Below are positions 1 to 6,235 of a DNA stretch of 64,000 nt, in pieces. The position numbers were made by a program, and so were the translations under genes. The notes beneath the pieces were generated by a model that saw nothing but the letters and a program-made list of their open reading frames with translations, did no database searches and was not told the origin of the DNA. Within the stretch, counting starts at the first letter, position 1, and the number at the start of each line of letters is the position of its first letter. The stretch is from positions 1-64,000 of the forward strand of contig NZ_LOPY01000038.1 of assembly GCF_001469895.1 (NCBI RefSeq), in the 5' to 3' direction. Source of the stretch: Pseudoalteromonas sp. XI10 (GTDB taxonomy: Bacteria; Pseudomonadota; Gammaproteobacteria; Enterobacterales; Alteromonadaceae).

Positions 1-38
1 TATCGGCGGATTTACGCAGCTTTTATAAGCACCAGAGC

Positions 39-114
39 GGGTCATTAGCTCAGTTGGTAGAGCAGTGGACTTTTAATCCATTGGTCGATGGTTCGAGTCC
101 ATCATGACCCACCA
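39..114 (+). tRNA. tRNA-Lys(UUU), copy 1 of 4
   Basis: A 76-nt cloverleaf with a complete acceptor stem (GGGTCAT pairing with ATGACCC), discriminator A and an encoded CCA end. The anticodon loop CTTTTAA carries TTT at 72-74, so it decodes Lys AAA/AAG. The T-loop reads GGTTCGAGTCC. The 37 bases before it match the spacer seen before copy 3, so the window seems to open inside an array and the promoter lies to the left. Confidence 0.97.
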
Positions 115-165
115 TTCTTTTTGAATGGTCACATCGGCGGATTTACGCAATTCAACATCCAGAGC

Positions 166-241
166 GGGTCATTAGCTCAGTTGGTAGAGCAGTGGACTTT
201 TAATCCATTGGTCGATGGTTCGAGTCCATCATGACCCACCA
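166..241 (+). tRNA. tRNA-Lys(UUU), copy 2 of 4
   Basis: Identical in sequence to copy 1, with anticodon TTT and encoded CCA. It begins 127 bases after copy 1 begins. The 51-nt spacer before it ends in the shorter B-type segment (ttcaacatccagagc), unlike the A-type spacer before copies 1 and 3. Confidence 0.97.
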
Positions 242-297
242 TTCTTTTTGAGTGGTCACATCGGCGGATTTACGCAGCTTTTTATAAGTAACAGAGC

Positions 298-373
298 GGG
301 TCATTAGCTCAGTTGGTAGAGCAGTGGACTTTTAATCCATTGGTCGATGGTTCGAGTCCATCATGACCCACCA
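298..373 (+). tRNA. tRNA-Lys(UUU), copy 3 of 4
   Basis: Identical to copies 1 and 2. It begins 132 bases after copy 2 begins. The 56-nt spacer is of the A type (gcagcttt-ttataag-aacagagc), closely matching the sequence upstream of copy 1 apart from a one-base T-run difference and a few substitutions. Confidence 0.97.
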
Positions 374-424
374 TTCTTTTTGAATGGTCACATCGGCGGA
401 TTTACGCAATTCAATATCTAGAGC

Positions 425-500
425 GGGTCATTAGCTCAGTTGGTAGAGCAGTGGACTTTTAATCCATTGGTCGATGGTTCGAGTCCATCATGACCCACCA
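425..500 (+). tRNA. tRNA-Lys(UUU), copy 4 of 4
   Basis: Identical to the other three copies, 127 bases after copy 3, with a B-type spacer. After the CCA the sequence changes to T-rich, non-repeated DNA (ttcctgatttatcttttctttc), so this is the last gene of the array. No strong terminator hairpin is visible behind it. Confidence 0.97.
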
Positions 501-585
501 TTCCTGATTTATCTTTTCTTTCTAAGTTATCCTTTATTTATCTTAACAGCTCACAGCAATACTGTTCTTTAGCTTAAGATTCTCG

Positions 586-591
586 TATAAT
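586..591 (+). promoter_or_regulatory. Probable -10 box of the nadA promoter
   Basis: A perfect TATAAT lies 38 bases before the chosen nadA start. The matching -35 position (tgttct at 563-568, 17-bp spacing) is weak. Confidence 0.55.
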
Positions 592-629
592 TCGCGCCAT
601 GAATGCACTGTGGACTAAGTGGTCGAGAA

Positions 630-1670
630 ATGAGTCTAGCTGAACAAATTATGCCTGAAGATTATATCTTCCCTCCAAAGCCAGCTCCGTTATCAAAAGA
701 CGAGCAAGCTGAGTATAAGGCACGTATCAAACAATTATTAAAAGACAAGAACGCAGTTCTTGTTGCCCATTATTACACTGATCCTGAAATTCAAGCACTA
801 GCTGAAGAAACAGGCGGTTGTGTTGCTGACTCGCTAGAAATGGCGCGTTTTGGCGCTAAGCACGACGCAGATGTAATTGTGGTAGCCGGTGTTCGCTTTA
901 TGGGCGAAACAGCAAAAATCCTAACGCCAAATAAAACAGTTGTTATGCCAACGCTTGCTGCAACGTGTTCATTAGACGTAGGTTGCCCAATTGAAGAATT
1001 CTCAGCGTTTTGTGATCAGCACCCTGATCGCAAGGTAGTCGTGTATGCAAATACATCAACAGCTGTTAAAGCGCGTGCAGATTGGATTGTTACTTCTTCA
1101 TGTGCCCTAGAAATCGTTGAGCACCTTGATGAGCAAGGTGAAAAAATCATTTGGGGTCCAGATAAACACTTAGGTTCTTACATTCAAAAGAACACAGGTG
1201 CAGACATGATCATGTGGAATGGCGCCTGTATCGTTCATGACGAGTTTAAAACCAAAGCACTTAAGGATATGAAAGCCTTACACCCAGATGCGGCTGTATT
1301 GGTTCACCCAGAGTCTCCTGCGGAGATTGTAGCCTTAGCTGATGCGGTTGGTTCAACAAGCCAACTAATCAAAGCAGCGCAAACAATGGACAACAAAAAG
1401 TTCATTGTTGCGACTGACCGTGGCATTTTCTACAAAATGCAGCAGTTATGCCCAGAGAAAGAATTCTTTGAAGCCCCAACAGCGGGTGAAGGCGCAACAT
1501 GTAAAAGCTGCGCACATTGCCCGTGGATGGCAATGAATGGCTTAAAAGCGATTGAAGAAGCACTGACAGACCCAGAAGGTAAAGAAGTGTTTGTTGATAT
1601 GGACTTACGCGAAGGCGCATTAAAGTCGCTTAACCGTATGTTAGATTTCTCAGCAACGCTTCAACGTTAA
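630..1670 (+). CDS. nadA: Quinolinate synthase A
   Basis: NadA condenses iminoaspartate with dihydroxyacetone phosphate to quinolinate, the second step of de novo NAD synthesis in the cytoplasm. The 346-aa product matches the E. coli-type enzyme (347 aa) along its whole length, including [34 protein letters not shown] and RGIFYKMQQ. The three [4Fe-4S] ligands of the family are expected at Cys113, Cys200 and Cys297. Here Cys113 ([10 protein letters not shown]) and Cys200 (NGACIVHDE) fall exactly there, and the CKSCAHCPW stretch supplies the third. The ATG at 630 is preferred over an in-frame ATG at 603 because it gives the family N-terminus and length and follows a GAG-type ribosome site. The gene appears to be monocistronic, followed by a strong terminator. 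Confidence 0.97.
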   Translation: MSLAEQIMPEDYIFPPKPAPLSKDEQAEYKARIKQLLKDKNAVLVAHYYTDPEIQALAEETGGCVADSLEMARFGAKHDADVIVVAGVRFMGETAKILTPNKTVVMPTLAATCSLDVGCPIEEFSAFCDQHPDRKVVVYANTSTAVKARADWIVTSSCALEIVEHLDEQGEKIIWGPDKHLGSYIQKNTGADMIMWNGACIVHDEFKTKALKDMKALHPDAAVLVHPESPAEIVALADAVGSTSQLIKAAQTMDNKKFIVATDRGIFYKMQQLCPEKEFFEAPTAGEGATCKSCAHCPWMAMNGLKAIEEALTDPEGKEVFVDMDLREGALKSLNRMLDFSATLQR

Positions 1671-1690
1671 GAACAAATTGTCTATATACA

Positions 1691-1719
1691 AAAGGCAAGG
1701 TGTTCACCTTGCCTTTTTT
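1691..1719 (+). terminator. Intrinsic terminator of nadA
   Basis: An inverted repeat, AAGGCAAGGTG and CACCTTGCCTT, is followed by a run of six T. Confidence 0.9.
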
Positions 1720-1761
1720 GTTTGATTACTAATCACTTAACTGCACTATTTTAAAAAGCCC

Positions 1762-1790
1762 TTGCGTCTGTAGGGTTGTTTTCATACTAT
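1762..1790 (+). promoter_or_regulatory. Probable promoter of tRNA-Ser
   Basis: TTGCGT at 1762-1767 and TACTAT at 1785-1790 are 17 bp apart, and a GC-rich stretch (cgccgcgc), as often seen at stable-RNA promoters, follows the -10 box. The tRNA begins about 22 bases past the expected start site. Confidence 0.5.
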
Positions 1791-1818
1791 AACGCCGCGC
1801 TTTACTCTAAGCGCCTTA

Positions 1819-1906
1819 GGTGACGTGTCCGAGTGGCTGAAGGAGCACGCCTGGAAAGTGTGTATACGGCAACGTATCGAGAGTTCGAATCTCTCCGTCA
1901 CCGCCA
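1819..1906 (+). tRNA. tRNA-Ser(GGA)
   Basis: An 88-nt class II tRNA with a long variable arm (gtgtatacggcaacgtatc). The acceptor stem is GGTGACG/CGTCACC, with discriminator G and encoded CCA. The anticodon loop CTGGAAA has GGA at 1853-1855, reading UCC and UCU serine codons. The CMD-family gene on the other strand ends 11 bases downstream. Confidence 0.96.
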
Positions 1907-1916
1907 TTTCTTAAAT

Positions 1917-2441
1917 TTACCCTACCATCGCAAAGTGCTTTTCAAGATTACATTTAGCGCGCATTGCTATGTGGCTACTGACTTTCCTAGCAAGTTCTAT
2001 TACTAATAATTCAAGTTGTTCACGGCTATAACCTAGTAATACACAGCGTTTAAGTTGCTCGCTAACTAAGCTGCTGGCATCGTCTAGCGCAAATAAAGCG
2101 CCTAAAGAGGCAAGCTCAAATACCTTGTTGTTTTGCTGCTCTATGCCAAAAGGTAGTTGGCCAAATGTGAGCGCGGTTTTTAGTTGCTGCTCTGTCCGTT
2201 TAATAAGCAACGTATTTGAACCTTGAATATCATCAAGTGAGTTTAAAATCTCTAGTGCTAGCAATGCTTTTGGCACCCCAGAATACACACTAATATGCGG
2301 TAAAATATCACACAACTCTTGCATTGAAACGCCATCATTCAATGCGTGCTGACATGCTCGTTTTAACAAAGGCTTGTCATGAACGGTGACCAAAGCAGCG
2401 ATCGCGACAAACACAAATAAATCCGTGTTGTTATGGTTCAT
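1917..2441 (-). CDS. Carboxymuconolactone decarboxylase (CMD/AhpD-like) family protein
   Basis: The 174-aa product carries a pattern typical of the CMD fold: a helix with the block GVSMQELCDILPHISVYSGV followed by PKALLALEIL, and a weaker second copy near the C-terminus. Many CMD proteins are peroxidase-like with a CxxC pair. No CxxC is present here, so a redox role is not supported and the substrate is unknown. The start at 2441 (MNHNN) follows an AGAGA ribosome site seven bases upstream. A longer reading to 2534 lacks such a site and has an unlikely N-terminus. It is divergent to an AraC regulator 229 bases away, which may control it; that is inferred from position only. Confidence 0.7.
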   Translation of the reverse strand: MNHNNTDLFVFVAIAALVTVHDKPLLKRACQHALNDGVSMQELCDILPHISVYSGVPKALLALEILNSLDDIQGSNTLLIKRTEQQLKTALTFGQLPFGIEQQNNKVFELASLGALFALDDASSLVSEQLKRCVLLGYSREQLELLVIELARKVSSHIAMRAKCNLEKHFAMVG

Positions 2442-2670
2442 AATTTCTCTTTTGATTTTAGATATTGAATGTATTGAGGTTTTGTAGCATTGGCTGATTG
2501 CAAAGAGCATGCAATCGAAAAATTGAAAATACATTATGGTTGATGATGACAGTTTCTGCTTGCCATAAATGATTTAATTTTTGCCTAAAATAACGAACTG
2601 TTACCTAAAATGGTCCTAACCTCAAATTACGGTGATACACTTAATTGAGTATTTCTTAGAGGTAATCTAA

Positions 2671-3555
2671 ATGCGTCAGGCATTAATAAAAGCGGTTAAA
2701 GCGATAGCGATTGCAGACGGTAATTTTGAAACGGCGATTCCTGAGTTATTGGTGTTCAGACGAAGCGAAGTTTCATTACCGATGGCCTGCGTGTATGAGT
2801 TAGGGCTGGGTATTAGCTTGCAAGGTGCAAAGCGAGTTGTGTTGGGTGAACATAGTTATGATTATACAGACGGCCAATCATTGGTGACCTCAGTCGATGT
2901 GCCCGTAGCTTCACAAATAACGCGTGCTAGTAAAGAGCAGCCATTTTACGGCATTTATTTACGTTTAGATGCCCATGAAATCAGCCATATTGTTGCTGAA
3001 ATGGATTTTGCTGGGCAAGACAAGTTCCCTAAACACCAAGCTATGTCGGTGGTTGATACTGACAATGGCTTGCTTGACGCTTTACTTAGGCTTTTAGAAC
3101 TCGACAAAGAGCCTCAATTAAAAGCTAACCTTGCGCCACTTATTAAAAAAGAAATCATATTGCGCTTGTTAAATAGTCCGCACAGCCCTTATTTAAGGCA
3201 AATTGTGATGTCTGGCTCTGCCCATCAAAAAATCGCCAAAACCTTATGTTGGTTAAAAGAAAACTACACGAGTCATTTTTCAATTGATGATTTAGCCCGT
3301 GATGCGCACATGAGCCCGTCGACATTCAGGCTACATTTTCGTGATGTGGTAAAGATGAGCCCATTGCAATACGTAAAAAACTTACGGTTGCAGGCGGCAA
3401 GGCAATTAATGCTGAATGAGCGAATTGATGTGGGCTCTGCGGCTTTAAAAGTGGGTTACGAGAGTCCATCCCAGTTTAGCCGCGAGTACACACGCTTTTT
3501 TGGTAAGCCACCGATAAAAGATATTTCGGCACTGCGGTTACAACAAATCGCATAA
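2671..3555 (+). CDS. AraC-family transcriptional regulator with AraC_N-type sensor domain
   Basis: The 294-aa protein has an N-terminal half (about residues 15-170) like the AraC_N domain of YqhC-type regulators, with the block CVYELGLGISLQGAKRV and a TDGQSLVTSVDVPV segment. The C-terminal third (about 195-290) is an AraC/XylS DNA-binding domain with two helix-turn-helix units. The first is FSIDDLARDAHMSPSTFRLHF, here split around residues 203-223, and the second is centred on VGSAALKVGYESPSQFSREY. Known relatives often control aldehyde or oxidoreductase genes; its own target cannot be read from the sequence. The ATG at 2671 is preceded by AGAGG. The nearest candidate target is the divergent CMD gene. 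Confidence 0.88.
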   Translation: MRQALIKAVKAIAIADGNFETAIPELLVFRRSEVSLPMACVYELGLGISLQGAKRVVLGEHSYDYTDGQSLVTSVDVPVASQITRASKEQPFYGIYLRLDAHEISHIVAEMDFAGQDKFPKHQAMSVVDTDNGLLDALLRLLELDKEPQLKANLAPLIKKEIILRLLNSPHSPYLRQIVMSGSAHQKIAKTLCWLKENYTSHFSIDDLARDAHMSPSTFRLHFRDVVKMSPLQYVKNLRLQAARQLMLNERIDVGSAALKVGYESPSQFSREYTRFFGKPPIKDISALRLQQIA

Positions 3556-3578
3556 AAAAGGGAGCGCTTGGCTCCCTT
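3554..3578 (-). terminator. Terminator between convergent genes
   Basis: AAGGGAGC and GCTCCCTT pair around a five-base loop. The A-run at 3554-3559 gives a U-tract for the minus-strand DUF2750 gene. It may also stop the AraC gene, with a poorer tail. Confidence 0.75.
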
Positions 3579-3582
3579 ACAT

Positions 3583-3981
3583 TTAAAATCGTCTTTTTGG
3601 CATTCTCAGTTGTGAGTCAAACTCATCGGGGAATAAAATTGTGCCGTCGTCTTGGTCTGTTGGGAATACAGCAATGAGTAAGTCATCTTGCTCAAGGCCC
3701 GGTGTCCAGCGACTTAACCAGTCTTTTACAGGGATGGCTTTTGGTGTGCAGTCTTGCCATTCACCGGTTGCCCAGCTTTGGGCAAATTCGCGGCTAGGCC
3801 ATACAGGCACGCAGTCGTCGTCTTCGTTAGAGAGCATGACGCAGCCATGTTCATCATTGAGGATCCACACTTGTTTAAACTCTTGAACCGTTTCAAACAT
3901 ATAAGCGAGTCGTTTCTTAGCGCCTAAGGCGAGTACAGCATCAAATTCAGTTTCAACACGTTTAGCAGTTGCATTATTCAT
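3583..3981 (-). CDS. DUF2750 domain protein
   Basis: A 132-aa soluble protein that matches the DUF2750 pattern: a central strand block VWILNDEHGCVMLSNEDDD, then VPVWPSREFAQSWATGEW and a WTPGLEQDDLLIAVFP segment. The family has no assigned function and is common in marine gammaproteobacteria. There is no signal peptide or membrane segment, so it is probably cytoplasmic. It is convergent with the AraC gene and appears to be monocistronic. Confidence 0.75.
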   Translation of the reverse strand: MNNATAKRVETEFDAVLALGAKKRLAYMFETVQEFKQVWILNDEHGCVMLSNEDDDCVPVWPSREFAQSWATGEWQDCTPKAIPVKDWLSRWTPGLEQDDLLIAVFPTDQDDGTILFPDEFDSQLRMPKRRF

Positions 3982-4066
3982 GACAGGCTCACTCTTTTAG
4001 TTATACACAGCTACACCTTAATCATAAGGTGATAAATTAATATGACAAGTAAAGTTAATAGCTAAA

Positions 4067-4648
4067 TTAATTTACTAATGCGGCAAATAGATCGTCAGCA
4101 AGTTGTTGCAGAGATTTAGGGTCTTGATTTGTCAGCGCATAGGTACGAATACCGTATATGCCCATGACTAAAAAGCGCGCCAACTGTTGCGCTGACTTGC
4201 TACTTGAAAATTCGTTGTTATCTAGCGCTTTTTGAAGCTGCTCAGCGAGGGCATGCTCATAAGCGTTTAAGTTACCACGCAGTACAGTGCAAATCTGAGG
4301 GTCGTTGCCTTCAACCTCAGAAATACTCTTTGTAAGTAAGCACACTTTAGCTACTTCACCTTCAATACACTCATCAACAATTACAGTTAAGTAATGTTTG
4401 AGGGTCGATAAAATTGATTGTTGGTCATTAAAAAGGGCAGTAAATTGTTGGTTTCTATCTTTTTGATATTGCTCGGTGGCGGCTAAAAACAAGCCTTTTT
4501 TGTTGCCATAAGCCGCGTAAATAGAACCCGGGTGAAGGTGAGTTACTTCTTTTAATTTTTGCATACTGGTCTTCGCATAGCCATATTGCATAAAGGCATG
4601 CATGGCTTGGCGAAGTACAAATTCAGTATCAAATTCAGCAGTTCTCAT
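4067..4648 (-). CDS. TetR-family repressor
   Basis: The 193-aa product has an N-terminal TetR helix-turn-helix (about residues 8-55), with the core YGYAKTSMQKLKEVTHLHPG followed by SIYAAYGNKKGLFLAA, and a diverged all-helical ligand domain. The start at 4648 follows a GAGGAG ribosome site. It is divergent to an Old Yellow Enzyme reductase, the same pairing as NemR with NemA in E. coli, where the repressor senses reactive electrophiles. The arrangement and the two matching inverted repeats in the interval suggest it represses the reductase. Inducer identity is inference. The C-terminal domain has Cys93 (VAKVCLL, after a family of sensor cysteines seen in some relatives) and Cys113, but their role is not established. 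Confidence 0.85.
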   Translation of the reverse strand: MRTAEFDTEFVLRQAMHAFMQYGYAKTSMQKLKEVTHLHPGSIYAAYGNKKGLFLAATEQYQKDRNQQFTALFNDQQSILSTLKHYLTVIVDECIEGEVAKVCLLTKSISEVEGNDPQICTVLRGNLNAYEHALAEQLQKALDNNEFSSSKSAQQLARFLVMGIYGIRTYALTNQDPKSLQQLADDLFAALVN

Positions 4649-4665
4649 TAAAGCTCCTCACGGTA

Positions 4666-4880
4666 TATAATACCAATCCGCAATAATACTTAGTCATTTT
4701 GAGGGATTAAACCTGTCGCTACCCGCGTTAAAAATTTCTGATTTACGACTGCATGGATGCAGAAGGTAGAGCAATGCAGGAGCAATTGCCGAGCACAACT
4801 AAATAACGAAATTTTTGCCTTGTTATCAACGAAGTTTTCTTGCCTCAAAATAGACCACTTAATTAAGCGAATTTGTATAA
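4666..4880. mobile_element. MITE-like palindromic repeat element
   Basis: A roughly 215-bp stretch is bounded by imperfect inverted ends. The left end runs from tataataccaatccg to cattttgagg (4668-4704) and the right end from cctcaaaatagacc to gtataa (4843-4880). Inside lie further inverted pairs: aaaaatttc (4730-4738) with gaaattttt (4808-4816), and CTGCAT with ATGCAG (4749-4762). No open reading frame is present. The structure is what a non-autonomous element or interspersed palindromic repeat looks like. It sits between tetR and the reductase, so it separates the repressor gene from the operator candidates. Only one copy is seen in this window. Confidence 0.55.
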
Positions 4881-4897
4881 ACGAAGTTTACGTAATC

Positions 4898-4913
4898 TTG
4901 AACGATTATTCAA
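4898..4913. promoter_or_regulatory. Operator candidate 1 (TetR site)
   Basis: TTGAACGATTATTCAA is an inverted repeat TTGAA-N6-TTCAA. It shares 13 of 16 positions with the second site, which begins 51 bp downstream. Confidence 0.6.
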
Positions 4914-4941
4914 AATAAACCTTGAAGTGTGTATGTTTCGC

Positions 4942-4971
4942 CCTTATCTTGAATGTATGTTCAAGATAAGG
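4942..4971. promoter_or_regulatory. Operator candidate 2 (TetR site) overlapping the ribosome site
   Basis: A perfect inverted repeat with 12-bp arms (CCTTATCTTGAA and TTCAAGATAAGG) and a 6-bp centre TGTATG. Its core TTGAATGTATGTTCAA (4949-4964) repeats the arms and spacing of site 1. The right arm includes the AAGG ribosome site of the reductase, so the transcript could also fold into a hairpin that hides it. Confidence 0.7.
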
Positions 4972-4979
4972 ATAAAACC

Positions 4980-6023
4980 ATGACAACCGATTTACTTTCT
5001 CCGTTTAAATTAAACGACAGCATTGAGCTGCAAAACCGAGTATTAATGGCACCACTTACGCGCTGTATGAGCGACGATAACCTAGTACCTACACAAGCAA
5101 TGGTTGATTATTATGCACGCCGTGCTGATGCGGGCTTAATTATTAGCGAAGCAACGATTATCCGCCCAGATGCCCAAGGTTATCCAAATACGCCGGGTTT
5201 ATTTACTAGTGAACAAATTCAAGGTTGGAAGAAAGTGACCGATGCTGTGCATGCTAAAGGCGGCAAAATGTTTGCTCAGCTTTGGCATGTTGGTCGTGTT
5301 GCTCATCCTCACTTTTTTGGTGGTGATGTACTGGCACCATCAGCAATTGGTATTGAAGGTTCGGTACCAAGAATGCGTGAATTAACTTACGTTACTCCAA
5401 AAGCGGCAACCATTGAAGACATTCAAGGTTTAATTGCTGACTACGCAAAAGCGGCGGAAAACGCAATTGAAGCGGGTTTTGACGGGGTAGAAATTCATGG
5501 TGCGAATGGTTACTTAATTGATCAATTTTTACACTTTGCTGCCAACCAACGTGAAGATCAATACGGTCAAACACCAGAAAACATGTCGCGTTTTGCTCTT
5601 GAAGTCGTTGATGCAGTAGTGGCAGCAATTGGTGCAAATAAAACTGCATTACGTTTATCGCCAGGCGCGTATTTTAATATGACTGAAAGTGACGGTGATA
5701 AAGCGGTATTTGATTATCTATTAACAGCGCTTGAAACGCGTAACCTTGCGTACTTACATGTTGGTATTTTTGATGACAGCATGCGCTTTGCAAGCTTAGG
5801 TGATAAGTCGGCGTCTGAATATATGCGCGGTGCATACAAAGGTACCTTAGTCGGGGTAGGCAGCTATAGCTTTGAGACAGCTAATCAAGCTATCGATAAT
5901 AACCAATTTGACTTAATTGCGATTGGTCGCCCATTCATTGCGAACCCAGATTACATAAGTAAAGTTAAAAATGGTGAAGCGTTAACACCATACAGCGACG
6001 AAATGCTGGCTGAATTGATTTAA
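4980..6023 (+). CDS. Old Yellow Enzyme family alkene reductase (NemA-like)
   Basis: A 347-aa FMN-dependent NAD(P)H oxidoreductase that reduces activated C=C bonds and related electrophiles in the cytoplasm. The N-terminal FMN-binding stretch NRVLMAPLTRCMSDDNLVP is clear. The substrate-binding pair His173 and Asn176 and the proton-donor Tyr178 occur in EIHGANGYLIDQFL, and the C-terminal phosphate-binding block FDLIAIGRPFIANPD is present. The ATG at 4980 follows AAGGATAAAACC; an in-frame ATG at 4953 lies inside the operator and is not preferred. It is divergent to the TetR gene. This matches the NemR/NemA logic of electrophile detoxification, but the exact substrate is unknown. A terminator follows. 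Confidence 0.9.
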   Translation: MTTDLLSPFKLNDSIELQNRVLMAPLTRCMSDDNLVPTQAMVDYYARRADAGLIISEATIIRPDAQGYPNTPGLFTSEQIQGWKKVTDAVHAKGGKMFAQLWHVGRVAHPHFFGGDVLAPSAIGIEGSVPRMRELTYVTPKAATIEDIQGLIADYAKAAENAIEAGFDGVEIHGANGYLIDQFLHFAANQREDQYGQTPENMSRFALEVVDAVVAAIGANKTALRLSPGAYFNMTESDGDKAVFDYLLTALETRNLAYLHVGIFDDSMRFASLGDKSASEYMRGAYKGTLVGVGSYSFETANQAIDNNQFDLIAIGRPFIANPDYISKVKNGEALTPYSDEMLAELI

Positions 6024-6054
6024 GTAAACCTAATAATATTGTTCAACCAACAAG

Positions 6055-6083
6055 CGCCTAGTTAATTTAACTGGGCGTTTTTT
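6055..6083 (+). terminator. Intrinsic terminator of the OYE gene
   Basis: CGCCTAGTT and AACTGGGCG form a 9-bp stem with one G-U pair, followed by six T. Confidence 0.85.
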
Positions 6084-6157
6084 CTAATACTTTCTTATTT
6101 ATTAAACAGTTAAGTCTTAAATCTGCCATGAAAATGCATTAATTGTTTAATTGTTGT

Positions 6158-6172
6158 GTCAAAAATTTTGAC
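6158..6172. promoter_or_regulatory. Perfect short inverted repeat upstream of the TonB receptor
   Basis: GTCAAAAATTTTGAC has 7-bp arms around a single base, 64 bases before the receptor ATG. It could be an operator; the cognate regulator is unknown. Confidence 0.35.
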
Positions 6173-6235
6173 CCTAAATGTCATACGCGCTCTGCATACT
6201 GTGCCCGCTTTTAAATACGTAACCTTGGAAAAACA

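Larger units (their letters stand above)
1..500 (+). repeat. Tandem tRNA-Lys array with alternating spacers
   Basis: Each unit is one tRNA-Lys gene plus a spacer beginning ttctttttgaatggtcacatcggcggatttacgca. Unit lengths are 127, 132 and 127 bases. The spacers alternate A-B-A-B, so the larger repeat is a two-tRNA dimer of 259 bases present twice. This pattern indicates duplication of a dimer rather than independent single-copy duplications. The spacers probably serve as processing intervals of one multi-tRNA transcript; that last point is inference. Confidence 0.9.

Noticed and set aside
1-500. Regularly spaced repeats that could look like a CRISPR array
   Set aside because: The repeated 76-mers are complete tRNA-Lys genes, the intervals are also repeats of each other, and no cas genes are near.
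6179-6204. Possible Pho box (TGTCAT, then CTGCAT) before the TonB receptor
   Set aside because: The two halves are 13-14 bases apart instead of 11, and the second half is poor. The phosphatase context alone does not make it credible.
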